A stretch of 64,000 bases of DNA from Pseudoalteromonas sp. FUC4 (GCF_008370255.1 NZ_SEUI01000001.1:766194-830193); one strand, 5' to 3'; counted from the stretch's first letter, positions 31,951 to 41,506 are shown. The notes: generated from the sequence alone by a model not told the origin. Translations and numbers: made by a program.

Positions 31951-31976
31951 AAGCTCAGCTAATGCTGAGCTTTTTT
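31951..31976. terminator. Rho-independent terminator after DUF805 gene
   Basis: Stem AAGCTCAGC/GCTGAGCTT with loop TAAT and a T-run, between convergent genes. A-richness on the left side is modest, so rightward termination is the better supported direction. Confidence 0.85.
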
Positions 31977-31989
31977 GTGTATGGCAATT

Positions 31990-33159
31990 TTAACTTAAAA
32001 AGTAAAGGCCATAACCAACGGCCAAAGCAGGAATAGATGTATACACAGTCGCAATTACAGCCGCTTTGGGTGCCATTGCTATTGCTGGAAATAACGCATC
32101 ACCATCGTTAGATATTGCATTAGCAGTTAATGCACTAAATGGAATAATGCCTTGAATATAAAGTGTTGTAACAATTATTTGCGGGCCACAACCTGGTAAA
32201 AAACCAATCACTACAGCAATAAGTGGCGCTAAATAAGCGTAATGTGCAAACCAAGTTTTTAAATCAAGCCCTGCTATATTTACTAAAATCTCAAACAACA
32301 TAAACGATGCCACTACCCATGCGGTTACAAAGTGTGTGTCTTGAAGTACTTTAATAATTTTAGAAGGTGGATTACATTCATCGTCTTCTGAGGTTACTTC
32401 TTTATAGCTTTCACCTTTAGAAGAATACGCCCATATAGTGACAGTAAATAACGCCATTGCAGCACCAAAAATACTAATACTTGTGCCTGTGTATTTTCCA
32501 AATTGATCAAGGTCGACATTAAATGCAATTAAAAAAGCAATAATGAGGCTTGGGATAATAGCGAACATCCAAACGGGTTTGCTTATTTTAATTATACTAG
32601 TTGGCAATACTTTAACTTGGTGTTTTTGTTCTTGCTTGGTTGGGCGTAAAAAATCTTTTGCATGAAGGGCATTTACTATGACACCACAAAGCGTGCCTAC
32701 GACTAAGCCAATGGCCATTATGGTTAAACCTTCAGTAGGGCGAGTGGCAAGGAGCAAAAATGCGGCATCTCCCATTGTAGCTGTTAAAACAGCAACAATA
32801 GCCCCAAAACTTGCTTGGCCTTTTGTAAATTGGGTAACCACTATTATTGCACCACCACATCCAGGAAGGGCACCTAAAACGGCAGCAAAAAATATTTCTA
32901 ATACCGGCGATTTAGCACTTAAATAACTAAGCTCTAACTGAGGTAAATGCTCTATGGCGTAGTAATAAATTAATAATGTAGCAGCAACAAATACGCTAAC
33001 TTGAAAAAAAGCATCGCTCAGTGCTGTTATTGCAATTTCACGAAGTGATGGCAGTGCTAAACATACCAATAAAAAAAGTGGTAATAATAAACGTTTATTT
33101 TGGCTAACAAAGCGTTTAGAAGTGGGCGTAATAAATCCTATTTGAGAGAGTAAAATCAT
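31990..33159 (-). CDS. Putative 10-TM heavy-metal/manganese exporter-like permease
   Basis: A polytopic membrane protein of 389 residues with roughly ten hydrophobic helices in two halves. Each half has a matching loop motif: LGALPGCGGAIIVVTQF with TMGDAAFLL in the first, and LPGCGPQIIVTTLY with SNDGDALFP in the second, so it is an internal inverted or direct duplication. It resembles the family called putative 10TM heavy-metal exporter (ArsP_2) or putative manganese transporter, from memory. The substrate is unknown. A Fur-box-like site lies 48 bp upstream, which suggests iron-linked control. It is convergent with the DUF805 gene. Confidence 0.72.
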   Translation of the reverse strand: MILLSQIGFITPTSKRFVSQNKRLLLPLFLLVCLALPSLREIAITALSDAFFQVSVFVAATLLIYYYAIEHLPQLELSYLSAKSPVLEIFFAAVLGALPGCGGAIIVVTQFTKGQASFGAIVAVLTATMGDAAFLLLATRPTEGLTIMAIGLVVGTLCGVIVNALHAKDFLRPTKQEQKHQVKVLPTSIIKISKPVWMFAIIPSLIIAFLIAFNVDLDQFGKYTGTSISIFGAAMALFTVTIWAYSSKGESYKEVTSEDDECNPPSKIIKVLQDTHFVTAWVVASFMLFEILVNIAGLDLKTWFAHYAYLAPLIAVVIGFLPGCGPQIIVTTLYIQGIIPFSALTANAISNDGDALFPAIAMAPKAAVIATVYTSIPALAVGYGLYFLS

Positions 33160-33206
33160 ACAGTGTTACCAATTAAATAAACTTAGTGACACTGTATATT
33201 TTAATT

Positions 33207-33227
33207 AAATGATAATCAATATCATTT
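33207..33227 (-). promoter_or_regulatory. Fur-box-like operator upstream of the 10-TM permease
   Basis: AAATGATA and TATCATTT are perfectly inverted around ATCAA. The inner 15 bases, TGATAATCAATATCA, match the 7-1-7 Fur pattern TGATAATNATTATCA at all but one defined position. A TTGATT -35-like hexamer of the leftward promoter overlaps it. The nearest gene start is the permease at 33159; the other neighbour only ends here. Confidence 0.72.
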
Positions 33228-33280
33228 GCATCTATTTAAATCGATTGCTCTCTTTGAGTTTTTCAATGTTAAGCTTAATG

Positions 33281-34906
33281 CTACTTACGCTGAAATTCTG
33301 AGTTTGCATTCCACGTTGGCCATTGCTCTTGCTCAGAAATATCAAAGCCTACTTTATAAAATAATTGTAAGTCTTGAACAGCACCCGATAAATCCCATTC
33401 ATCACGGTAACGATCACATGGTTGATGATAACAACCGCGAAGTACTAAGCTCATACGTTTACGGTAATTAGCCGTTTCTTCATCAGCAGCGACTGTGCCT
33501 CCACCGGCGTACATGGCTGGAATACCCATGTTAGCAAATGCAAAGTGATCAGAGCGGTAATAGCCACCCGATGATGGTTTAGGATCGCCTGATATTGTTC
33601 TGCCTTGCTCTTTAGCTGCAGTTGCTAAAAACTCATCCATTTGTGATTTACCAATACCAACCACATTCATGTCTTTTACTTTGCCTAATAAATTTAAACT
33701 ATCCATGTTTATGTTAGCCACTGTTTTATCCGCTGCAATCACTGGATTAGCTGCATAGTATTTAGAGCCAAGTAAGCCTTGTTCTTCAGCAGTTACCGCT
33801 AAAAATGTCATTGAGCGGCTAGGGTGCTTTGGTAATTTAGTAAAGGCTTCAGCTACTTCAATAAGCCCAGCTGTACCAGTTGCGTTGTCGTGAGCACCGT
33901 TGTAAATTTGATCGCCTTTACGGGTTTTATCTGTACCTAAGTGATCCCAATGCGCCGAGTAAATAACATGCTCATCTGGTTGCTCGCTTCCTGGTAACGT
34001 AGCGATAAAGTTATACGATACTGATTTTTTAATCGTGTTTTTAACACTAACAGAAGCAGTTAAATCGCCCATATCAACATGGTAAGCACCTTTAGCAGCG
34101 TTTTCTTTCGCAGTATCAAAATCTAAACCTGCTTTAGTAAAAAGCTCTTTTGCTACGTCAGTTGTAACCCAGCCTTCAACCGCTACGCGGTCCATATTGT
34201 TGTTCTCTTTTTGAAAACCAAACTGCTCACCGCTCCACGAGTTTTCAACAACTGACCACGGGTAAGATGCTGGTGCTGTTTCATGAATAATAATTGCGCC
34301 AGCTGCACCTTGTCGACTTGCTTCTTCATATTTGTATGTCCAACGACCGTAATAGGTCATTGCATCGCCTGTAAATAAAGCAGGGTCTTTTGTTGCAAAG
34401 CCCGGATCGTTAACCAGCATTACAACGGTTTTGCCCTTAACGTCTAAGTCTTTGTAATCATTCCAATTGTATTCAGGTGCATTAACGCCGTAGCCGACAA
34501 ATACAAGTTCAGAATTTTCTATGCCTTCTTGTGCGCTAATGCGGCTGCTACCCATAACCATGTCTTTTTTGTATTGATAGTCTTTACCCCCAATACTAAG
34601 CACCATGTCCGAATCAGCTTCTAAAGAAACCAATGGCACTTCTTGTAAGTAACTGTCGCCATTACCTGGTTTTAAGCCTAAGGCTTTAAACTGCGCAGTT
34701 AAATAATCAAGTGTTAGCTTTTCACCAGGTGATGAAGGAGCACGGCCACCAAATTCGTCCGATGCGAGTACTTTTACATGTTTAGCCAGTTCATTAGCTT
34801 GAATACTGTTATATCCATTTGTTATATCAGTAGGGGTAATACTTGTTGTTGCGCAACCAGCTAAAACAGCAGTAGCGAGGAGTGTGAGAGAGAAATAATG
34901 TTTCAT
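33281..34906 (-). CDS. M28-family zinc metallopeptidase, lipoprotein
   Basis: Exported aminopeptidase-like hydrolase anchored as a lipoprotein: signal sequence with lipobox LAGC (VLAGCATT, Cys18). A PA-type insertion (about residues 140-280) precedes the M28 catalytic part, with zinc and catalytic motifs SAHWDHLG, NGAHDNATGT, TAEEQGLLGS, NINMDSLN and SDHFAFANMG. Length is 541 residues, usual for this group. It is monocistronic. Likely degrades peptides in the periplasm or at the outer membrane; the substrate is not evident. Confidence 0.92.
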   Translation of the reverse strand: MKHYFSLTLLATAVLAGCATTSITPTDITNGYNSIQANELAKHVKVLASDEFGGRAPSSPGEKLTLDYLTAQFKALGLKPGNGDSYLQEVPLVSLEADSDMVLSIGGKDYQYKKDMVMGSSRISAQEGIENSELVFVGYGVNAPEYNWNDYKDLDVKGKTVVMLVNDPGFATKDPALFTGDAMTYYGRWTYKYEEASRQGAAGAIIIHETAPASYPWSVVENSWSGEQFGFQKENNNMDRVAVEGWVTTDVAKELFTKAGLDFDTAKENAAKGAYHVDMGDLTASVSVKNTIKKSVSYNFIATLPGSEQPDEHVIYSAHWDHLGTDKTRKGDQIYNGAHDNATGTAGLIEVAEAFTKLPKHPSRSMTFLAVTAEEQGLLGSKYYAANPVIAADKTVANINMDSLNLLGKVKDMNVVGIGKSQMDEFLATAAKEQGRTISGDPKPSSGGYYRSDHFAFANMGIPAMYAGGGTVAADEETANYRKRMSLVLRGCYHQPCDRYRDEWDLSGAVQDLQLFYKVGFDISEQEQWPTWNANSEFQRK

Positions 34907-35019
34907 GTCAGCTCTTTTTTTGTTTTAAGTTGTGATTAGTATATTAACTTCTATTAAGCAGAACCAGTTTTTACGGTAAACTTATCGTAAATTATAGGCA
35001 TAAATTGTTAAAGGTTTAA

Positions 35020-35832
35020 ATGAAGCGTTTTACTCCCCCCGAGAAGTGGCAAATCAGTAGTTTAGAAACAGGTGCATTTGCGCATTTACGTGAGCTATTT
35101 AAAGTTAACGAACTGACAGATTGGCCGGCGCCGCAGTGGTTTTCTCCATTTTTAACCGCTATAAATGAGAATAATATTCCTATTACTTTTGAAGAAGATG
35201 CAAAGGTAGACTTTGGTGATAGGTATTACGAGCAAGTAATTTTTGAAACGGGTGTTGTACCTACACGTAGTGAAAATTGGCATGACTTGTTCGGTGGATT
35301 TATTTGGTGTTTATTTCCTAAAACTAAAGCGCTTATAAACCAGCGACATGTACAAGATATAGCTGAGCATGGTTTGCAAAAGCGTACCAAACATCGTAAT
35401 GCATTAACGCTCTTTGATGAATGTGGTGTGGTATTAGCTATAAGTGAGAGTAAATGGCAGCAGTGGCTTTGCGATCACCAATGGAAAACAGCATTTGTTG
35501 AGCATAAAAGCGAATGGGGAAAAAGCATTAAAGCGTTTATGTTTGGCCACGCTAATTATGAAATGCTCACTAAACCTTATATAGGTTTAACGGGTAAAGC
35601 ATTGTTTGTTTGTGTACCAGATAAAATATTTTGTAAAGATTTAGTTACTCAATATCAGTACCTAGACCAAGCCCTTTATGAGATGATTAAAATAGATAAC
35701 TGCTTAGCCGATAACAAACAGCTTTCACCACTGCCGTTATTAGGCGTGCCTGGCTGGCATGACGAAAACAAAGATGACTCTTTTTACAACAATACAGATT
35801 ATTTTAGAGCGAAACGAAGGAACCGAATATGA
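35020..35832 (+). CDS. DUF3025 domain protein
   Basis: A 270-residue soluble protein with the block ENWHDLFGGFIWCLFPKTKA and the following RNALTLFDECGVVL, which I recognise as DUF3025, a proteobacterial family of unknown function. The later stretch AFMFGHANYEMLTKPY and the LLGVPGWHDEN ending are also typical. It overlaps the following ABC gene by 4 bp (ATGA), so it is probably co-transcribed with the NatAB-like exporter. Confidence 0.85.
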   Translation: MKRFTPPEKWQISSLETGAFAHLRELFKVNELTDWPAPQWFSPFLTAINENNIPITFEEDAKVDFGDRYYEQVIFETGVVPTRSENWHDLFGGFIWCLFPKTKALINQRHVQDIAEHGLQKRTKHRNALTLFDECGVVLAISESKWQQWLCDHQWKTAFVEHKSEWGKSIKAFMFGHANYEMLTKPYIGLTGKALFVCVPDKIFCKDLVTQYQYLDQALYEMIKIDNCLADNKQLSPLPLLGVPGWHDENKDDSFYNNTDYFRAKRRNRI

Positions 35833-36617
35833 TAGAAGTTGCTAGGCTTAAAAAGAAATTTAAGCTAACTAAAGATCACAAAAAAAATAAAATAGACGAC
35901 ATCGATCCTCGTGAAGATAAAGACTACTTTCACTCAGTACGAGACGTTAGTTTTAGCTGCGCTAAAGGTGAGGTACTTGGATTGCTCGGCCCAAATGGTG
36001 CGGGTAAAACAACGACACTGAGAATGATTTCAACCGCGTTAAAGCCAGACGAAGGCTCAATAACGGTTGCCGGAAACAATATTGTAAAAAAACCGTTATT
36101 AGGGCGTAAGTCTATTGGTTTTTTATCAGGCTCAACCGGTTTGTATGGTCGCTTAACGGTAAAAGAAAACATAGAGTATTTTGCAAAGCTCCACGGTATG
36201 AGCAAAAGAGATATAGCAACGCGTTGTGATGAGCTATTCACATTGCTTGATATGCATAAGTTTATTGATAAACGGGCAGAAAACCTTTCAACAGGTATGA
36301 AGCAAAAAGCAAATATAGCACGTGCAGTCGTTCATCGCCCAGCAGTTGTGGTACTCGATGAGCCAACAACGGGCCTAGATATAATGACAACACAAACTGT
36401 TATTAAATTTATCAAAGGTTTAAAAGCGCAAGGCACGCCTGTTATTTTCTCAACCCATCATTTAGATGAAGTTGCACTTTTATGTGACCGAGTTGCTGTA
36501 ATTAACGAAGGCGTTAGCTGCTTTGACGGAACAGTAGAAGAATTTAAACAAGCAGGTAATAGCGAAGAGCTAAACCAAGCCTTTATGAATATATTAACGG
36601 AGAAACACGATGTTTGA
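35829..36617 (+). CDS. natA: ABC transporter ATP-binding protein, NatA-like
   Basis: Cytoplasmic ATPase of an ABC-2 exporter. The 262 residues show Walker A GLLGPNGAGKTTT, the signature LSTGMKQKANIARA, Walker B VVVLDEPTTGLD and H-loop STHHLDEV. A lysine-rich stretch of about 25 residues precedes the domain near residues 8-30. It overlaps the permease gene by 8 bp. NatA/NatB export sodium in Bacillus; the substrate here is not shown by the sequence. Confidence 0.85.
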   Translation: MIEVARLKKKFKLTKDHKKNKIDDIDPREDKDYFHSVRDVSFSCAKGEVLGLLGPNGAGKTTTLRMISTALKPDEGSITVAGNNIVKKPLLGRKSIGFLSGSTGLYGRLTVKENIEYFAKLHGMSKRDIATRCDELFTLLDMHKFIDKRAENLSTGMKQKANIARAVVHRPAVVVLDEPTTGLDIMTTQTVIKFIKGLKAQGTPVIFSTHHLDEVALLCDRVAVINEGVSCFDGTVEEFKQAGNSEELNQAFMNILTEKHDV

Positions 36618-37818
36618 AGTATTTAAAAAGGAATTAAGAGAACTCCTTCGCGATAAAAAAACGCTACTGTTTGTTGTAGCGCTGCCCGTTATTATATTTC
36701 CAATAATATTTGCAGTAATGGCATTTATAAGTTCTCAAGCAGCGCTTGATGCTGATCAAAAAGTAAATACATACGTAATTATCAATGGTGAGTACGCACA
36801 AGAATTTACAGACAAAGTGTTTTATCACAAAAGTTTTGAGTTGTATAAAGGCAACAAAACGTTTAATACTATTGAAGAGCTTAAAGCGGGTGTTATTGCT
36901 GGTGATATCGATATGGGTATCTATTTACCCAGTGATTCAAAACAAACGCTAAATGATGAAAAGCAAAGTAAATGGCAAGTAGTATTTAACGATTCAAAAT
37001 CAATTAATTTTTTATTTGAACGTGTAAAAGAGCTCGCAAAAGAATACAGCGACAACTTACAAAAAGAACAATTGATTAGTTTTGGTATTGATATGTCAGC
37101 GCACGCAGCGCTGTTAAATCCAGTAGATGTAATAAAGGTTGATACCGCAGATAAGCGTGAAAACTTAGGCGAAAAAATGGGTGGTTTTTTACCTTATTTA
37201 CTTATCCCTCTTGTATTAATGGGGGCGACTTACCCAGCTATAGACTTAGGCGCCGGTGAAAAAGAGCGTGGCACACTAGAAACTCTTCTGCTCACTCCTA
37301 TTACTCGTACTGAGTTAGTACTTGGTAAATTTATAACGCTGTTAACGACTTCTATAGCGTCCACAACAATAACAGTACTTAGTATGGGCTGTTGGGTTGC
37401 AGTGGCATTAGCATTTGCAGATTTAGATGTGATTAAAACGGCTTTTAGTTCTTTAGCAGTAACAGATTTACTAATGATATTTGTATTGCTGCTACCTTTG
37501 GCTGCAATATTTTCATCATTAGCATTGGCTATATCTATCTATGCACGTACGTTTAAAGAAGCTCAAAATTATATGGCACCGCTTAGTATGGGTGTGTTCT
37601 TTCCTATTATAATTTCAATATTACCTAATATGGAGCTAACCGCTAAAACTGCGTTTATACCTGTTACTAATGTTGCTTTAGCAATTAAAGATATAATTAA
37701 AGGCACAGTTGATTACACATTTGTAGGCTTAATATTTTTAGCAACCGCGCTTATTGCAGGAGCGTTACTAGCATTTTGTGTTAAATGGTTTAACCGAGAA
37801 GATGTATTATTTAGGTAA
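36610..37818 (+). CDS. natB: ABC-2 type permease, NatB-like
   Basis: Membrane subunit of the ABC exporter. It has one N-terminal helix (about 20-40), a large extracytoplasmic domain and about five C-terminal helices. The segment GAGEKERGTLETLLLTPITR between helices is the signature of NatB-type permeases (COG1668). Length is 402 residues. It is the last gene of the DUF3025-natA-natB run and is followed by a terminator. Confidence 0.87.
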   Translation: MFEVFKKELRELLRDKKTLLFVVALPVIIFPIIFAVMAFISSQAALDADQKVNTYVIINGEYAQEFTDKVFYHKSFELYKGNKTFNTIEELKAGVIAGDIDMGIYLPSDSKQTLNDEKQSKWQVVFNDSKSINFLFERVKELAKEYSDNLQKEQLISFGIDMSAHAALLNPVDVIKVDTADKRENLGEKMGGFLPYLLIPLVLMGATYPAIDLGAGEKERGTLETLLLTPITRTELVLGKFITLLTTSIASTTITVLSMGCWVAVALAFADLDVIKTAFSSLAVTDLLMIFVLLLPLAAIFSSLALAISIYARTFKEAQNYMAPLSMGVFFPIIISILPNMELTAKTAFIPVTNVALAIKDIIKGTVDYTFVGLIFLATALIAGALLAFCVKWFNREDVLFR

Positions 37819-37834
37819 GAATTTATTGGTAATA

Positions 37835-37862
37835 AAAAGCATCACTTTAGTGATGCTTTTTT
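37835..37862 (+). terminator. Rho-independent terminator after natB
   Basis: Stem AAAAGCATCAC/GTGATGCTTTT with loop TTTA and T6 tail. It isolates natAB from the accessory cluster that follows. Confidence 0.9.
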
Positions 37863-37942
37863 GTTTTTGAAGCCAATTTTTAAAGTGGTTTGTATTCGGT
37901 GATTAAATAGTTTAAATTTATGGGCTGAACTCTGGATTATAA

Positions 37943-37961
37943 AACAAGGATGGATTCTTGA
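37943..37961 (+). repeat. 19-bp start-region repeat, copy 1
   Basis: AACAAGGATGGATTCTTGA spans the AAGGA ribosome-binding site and the TTG start of the large exported protein. It contains an ATG-GAT-TCT-TGA mini-reading frame whose stop overlaps the TTG start. An exact second copy is at 44485-44503. Confidence 0.75.
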
Positions 37962-39940
37962 AAGCACACCTATTATATATCTCGCTATTTAGTGTAAGCA
38001 GTACTTTTAGTTTACTCACGTTTGCAACACCTTCACAAGTAAAAACAATTCAGCCAACTACCCATATAGGCACTTGGCAAAATAAAGACGAAGACGGCGA
38101 TGGGGTTGTTGATGAGCTTGATGCTTATCCGTTTGATACGAGTAAAAGTGAATACGAATTTGTTAAAGAAGAAGAATTTAACAACAATAATGATGTAGCG
38201 ACTGTCGCACCTGAAAAGTTACCAATTAAACTTTTTGGCCGAATTCAGCAAGTGAACGATCAAGATTATTACAAAATTAAACTTAAAAAAGATGTGGCAA
38301 TAACTGTACTTTTATCTTCTTCAAGTAATGAGTTTGACCCTGGTATGGCAGTAATGGACAGCTCTGTAGTGGCTATTCAATCATGGGCACCCAATTTTAC
38401 TGCTGTTGGTAAGTATAAGCGGGCTATTCAAGTAAAGCCGAGCGAGTCTGGCACCTATTATATTGTTATTAACGATAAAGAATTTAGAGGTGAGGTGTCT
38501 TACGATTACCAACTACATGTGTTTGTAGATGAGGATGTAGATGTAATTGATGACTCTTTAGAGCCTGCTTTTGGCTTTAAAGGTTATACGCAGGATACTG
38601 ATGGCGATGGCATTTATGACGGTACTGAATTTTACGTGTTTAATTTAGATTCAGCGTATGCCCTTGATGTTGATAATGACGGTACACCAAACTGGCTTGA
38701 TGAAGACTCAGATAATGACGGGATTAAAGATGTACTAGAAGGTGCATTTGATTTAGACGAAGATGGCTTGGGTAACTTTGTAGATTTAGACTCCGATGCA
38801 AACACTATTGACGATAGTAAAGATGCGGGGAACCCTAAAAGACCTTTAAATCATGATAAAGACCAATTTGCCAATTTTATAGATTTAGATGACGATAACG
38901 ATCTAATTTTAGATGTGAATGATCCTGAGCCTTTAAACTTAGCCTCAAATGGCGGGTATGGAACAGATAGCTATTTAGAAGTGAGTAATATTTATTACTT
39001 ATTATATGGCAGTCAAACAATTGAGGGGGTTATTTTAGCTAACCAAAAACACCGTGTTTACGGTGAAAACTTAGCAACCGGCTTTTTAAATTTTAATATT
39101 GAAGGCAGTACAGTACCCGTTAATATAGCTGTAAATGCTAATGGGAAAGATTATGTAGATTTTGTAATGCCGCGCAATGCAACTAGCATTAGTTATAGTG
39201 CAGCAAATATACGTACAGCACCTATTGCACTTTCGTTTAATCAACAATTCTCGCCGATAATAGTGAGTCAAGGGGTTATAGAATCTTCAGTGAATCAGGA
39301 AGTTACTTTATCTGGAATAAACTTTTCAGACGATACTTTAGTGTATTTAAATGAGGTAGAGCTTACCCCTTTAGCAACTTCTCCTACTAGCTTAAGTTTT
39401 ACAGTTCCTGCAAATGCTGATTCAGGCAAGTTATATTTAAAAAACAGTTATGGAAAAAGTAACGCATCTAAAATTGCTTTATTTAGTAAAACAACATTAA
39501 CAATAGATAAGTCCCTGACTTTTGCTAATTCTAAAGTGGTTGCAAGTACATTTATATCTGGCATAGAAAAAACGGTCGATGTTAACAATAGTGTTGCCGT
39601 CGTGCCTGTATCAAGCAATAACGCCACAACGATTACCTTATATTTTGGTGATGAACAAAAGTATTATTTAAATGCACTTTATTTAGGGCAAGCAGATTTA
39701 CAAATTACACCACGATTTGTTGCTGCATCTACTGCATGGGGCTTAAGTGGCGTGAACCAAACACAGCAACTCGCAAAATTAAAAGCTTTATTCGCACAAG
39801 CACTTAAGCTAGATGAAGTGATTGAGTTTGCAGATTATATTATAAAAAATAATAATCAATTGCCTAAATATAAAAGCAAAGAATTTACGACTTTAAAATG
39901 GGCGGCTGTGGATGCAATTACTGCTCATATTAAAAAATAA
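37958..39940 (+). CDS. Large exported protein with calcium-binding-type repeats, PPC-like and IPT/TIG-like domains
   Basis: A 660-residue exported protein starting at TTG 37958; the AAGGA ribosome-binding site 7 bp upstream supports it. A signal peptide covers residues 1-23. A DEDGDGVVDELD motif (44-55) and further Asp-rich repeats (about 213-330: DTDGDGIYDG, DVDNDG, DSDNDGIKD) look like thrombospondin type 3/dockerin-like calcium-binding repeats. Residues 88-190 resemble a bacterial pre-peptidase C-terminal (PPC) domain, and about 430-510 an IPT/TIG fold. The C terminus is helical. No catalytic motif was seen; it may be a surface or adhesive protein. It is followed 12 bp later by a secreted-protein gene. 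Confidence 0.78.
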   Translation: MKAHLLYISLFSVSSTFSLLTFATPSQVKTIQPTTHIGTWQNKDEDGDGVVDELDAYPFDTSKSEYEFVKEEEFNNNNDVATVAPEKLPIKLFGRIQQVNDQDYYKIKLKKDVAITVLLSSSSNEFDPGMAVMDSSVVAIQSWAPNFTAVGKYKRAIQVKPSESGTYYIVINDKEFRGEVSYDYQLHVFVDEDVDVIDDSLEPAFGFKGYTQDTDGDGIYDGTEFYVFNLDSAYALDVDNDGTPNWLDEDSDNDGIKDVLEGAFDLDEDGLGNFVDLDSDANTIDDSKDAGNPKRPLNHDKDQFANFIDLDDDNDLILDVNDPEPLNLASNGGYGTDSYLEVSNIYYLLYGSQTIEGVILANQKHRVYGENLATGFLNFNIEGSTVPVNIAVNANGKDYVDFVMPRNATSISYSAANIRTAPIALSFNQQFSPIIVSQGVIESSVNQEVTLSGINFSDDTLVYLNEVELTPLATSPTSLSFTVPANADSGKLYLKNSYGKSNASKIALFSKTTLTIDKSLTFANSKVVASTFISGIEKTVDVNNSVAVVPVSSNNATTITLYFGDEQKYYLNALYLGQADLQITPRFVAASTAWGLSGVNQTQQLAKLKALFAQALKLDEVIEFADYIIKNNNQLPKYKSKEFTTLKWAAVDAITAHIKK

Positions 39941-39952
39941 AAGGACATTTTT

Positions 39953-40447
39953 ATGAAAAATAAATTAATCACACTTTTAATTGCAGCGCCTTTAATCAGC
40001 TCATCTTTTTTATCGATGGCTAGTGAAGTGCCAACAAAAGAGTATTTTAATAAACGCTGTATGGACGCATGGCAAAGCATTAAAGCCGGAGACCGAGAGG
40101 CTTTATTTGCAGAGTTACCACCAAAATTACAAAGCTGGAATGAAGGTAAAACAGCATGGAAGCAAGTTGATAAAGCGATAAAAGACTATAAAGAGGATTG
40201 GGAACAACTAAATTCAAATAATTTGGTTATTACAATGTTAGATTATGGAGGTGTAGGTGAAGATGGCAATATGTTACCAGTAGGCTTACAGAGCTCAGTA
40301 GATAAACGGATGGCCCGCTTTTACCCAGAAGCTACTCGAGAATATACCTTAAATTATACTTTTAAAAATGATGAACGTGATGAAGGTAAATCATGCTCAT
40401 TTTTGGAGTTTGATAACAAATGGTATATGTATCATAGACTACTTTGA
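39953..40447 (+). CDS. Secreted protein of unknown family (paralogue of the broken gene at 44740)
   Basis: A 164-residue protein with a signal peptide (residues 1-23, LSMAS-EVP). The mature part has a helical start with Cys36 (KRCMDAWQSIKAGDREALF), then a strand-rich end with SCSFLEFDNKWYMYHRLL. The layout helix-then-strands with an aromatic end weakly recalls NTF2-like folds, which is only an impression. Two cysteines may form a disulfide. ATG 39953 has AAGGACATTTTT upstream. The remnant at 44740 aligns with it in the helical and final regions. Confidence 0.7.
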   Translation: MKNKLITLLIAAPLISSSFLSMASEVPTKEYFNKRCMDAWQSIKAGDREALFAELPPKLQSWNEGKTAWKQVDKAIKDYKEDWEQLNSNNLVITMLDYGGVGEDGNMLPVGLQSSVDKRMARFYPEATREYTLNYTFKNDERDEGKSCSFLEFDNKWYMYHRLL

Positions 40448-40449
40448 TT

Positions 40450-41040
40450 ATGAACTTTATATCTGAAAAGCTTACGCATACATTTGAAGTATGTTTTGCA
40501 CACAAGCGCTGGGTGCCTTATACGCGAATAAAATCGTTTTTAGGTATGTTACTAGGGGCGTTTGTCGCCTCCTTTTTTATTGATGGTCAACCGAGTTACT
40601 CAAATGCTGACCAAACATTGAATACTATGTTTGTGGTTACCCCGTTTTTGTTTTTTGGTTTGGTGCTATTGCAATCCTCGTTACAAAAAACATTTTATAA
40701 CGCCGATGTCTATGTTACGCCTAGTGCCATAACCATGCCGGATTTTAAAGGCGAGCGTGAGGTGTTTATTGCTTTTAAAGATATAGAGGCAATGTATATT
40801 AATTACTTTCCGTTGACGCCGCTATTTTGCTTTGGTCCATACATAAGTACGCATTTAGCGATTAAATCAGTCAACGGTGAACGTTATGGAGTACATACGT
40901 TTAATTTAAGTGACTATAGAAGCATTGTTAATTATTTAGCGAAAGTGCATAACGTAAAAATTAAACACCGTTTTTCATGGTGGACATTAACCTACTTATC
41001 TCTTTTCCCAATCGGGTTTTTATTGGGCTTTATTGTTTAA
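40450..41040 (+). CDS. Membrane protein with central beta-rich domain (array family A, member 1)
   Basis: A 196-residue membrane protein from ATG 40450, 2 bp after the preceding stop; an in-frame TTG at 40444 overlaps that stop and is a possible alternative. Two helices (about 29-78), a strand-rich soluble part (about 84-160, DVYVTPSAITMPDFKGE) and a final helix (about 174-196). The soluble part ends in a NYLAKVHNVKIKHRF segment that is repeated in character in the genes at 42099, 42762, 43566 and 45258. Function unknown; the soluble part may be PH-like, an inference from the strand pattern only. Confidence 0.68.
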   Translation: MNFISEKLTHTFEVCFAHKRWVPYTRIKSFLGMLLGAFVASFFIDGQPSYSNADQTLNTMFVVTPFLFFGLVLLQSSLQKTFYNADVYVTPSAITMPDFKGEREVFIAFKDIEAMYINYFPLTPLFCFGPYISTHLAIKSVNGERYGVHTFNLSDYRSIVNYLAKVHNVKIKHRFSWWTLTYLSLFPIGFLLGFIV

Positions 41041-41065
41041 TTTATTTAAAAAACTAAGGAAAGAC

Positions 41066-41506
41066 ATGAAATTAAAATATCTATCAATCCCACTACTTGC
41101 CAGTGTGTTAACAGGGTGTGGCACACAAGATGTTGTTATGACAAAAGCGATTAGCTTTGAACCATCAAAATTTATGCGCGAAAATGCTAAAACACAGCCT
41201 TTTTTGGTTGTTGAAATAGAAGGTGATGGAAAAGCGGGTACCTGTAAGATTGATTTTCCAATAGGTATGCTAAAAAGTAAAAGAGCGATCAAAGGCACCG
41301 GCTCTGAACTGCGAATGCGTTGTAAATATGATGATGTTAAAGGTTATGGCACGGGTTATACACATGAATATAAACACGCAGAGTTACACCATTTAGGTGA
41401 CAACAAAGCCACGTTATCATTAAATGTAGTGTTGTACACGCGAAAAGAAGATTTATCGATTGAAGTGAAAACACTAAAGCCACTTGAGTTTGAATACACG
41501 CTTTAA
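41066..41506 (+). CDS. Putative lipoprotein (family B, member 1)
   Basis: A 146-residue lipoprotein. The frame opens at 41033, but the ATG at 41066 has a good AAGGA ribosome-binding site and gives a signal sequence with the lipobox LTGC (SVLTGCGTQ, Cys18). The mature protein is strand-rich with CKIDFPIGML, MRCKYDDVKGYG, GDNKATLSLN and LEFEYTL. It is clearly paralogous to the lipoprotein at 41603, sharing these spaced motifs including two cysteines. It sits between the two groups of membrane-protein genes. No known family is recognised. Confidence 0.72.
   Translation: MKLKYLSIPLLASVLTGCGTQDVVMTKAISFEPSKFMRENAKTQPFLVVEIEGDGKAGTCKIDFPIGMLKSKRAIKGTGSELRMRCKYDDVKGYGTGYTHEYKHAELHHLGDNKATLSLNVVLYTRKEDLSIEVKTLKPLEFEYTL

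Noticed and set aside
33226..33471. Small plus-strand open frame opposite the end of the M28 peptidase gene
   Set aside because: It overlaps conserved coding sequence of the peptidase on the other strand and has no family signature.
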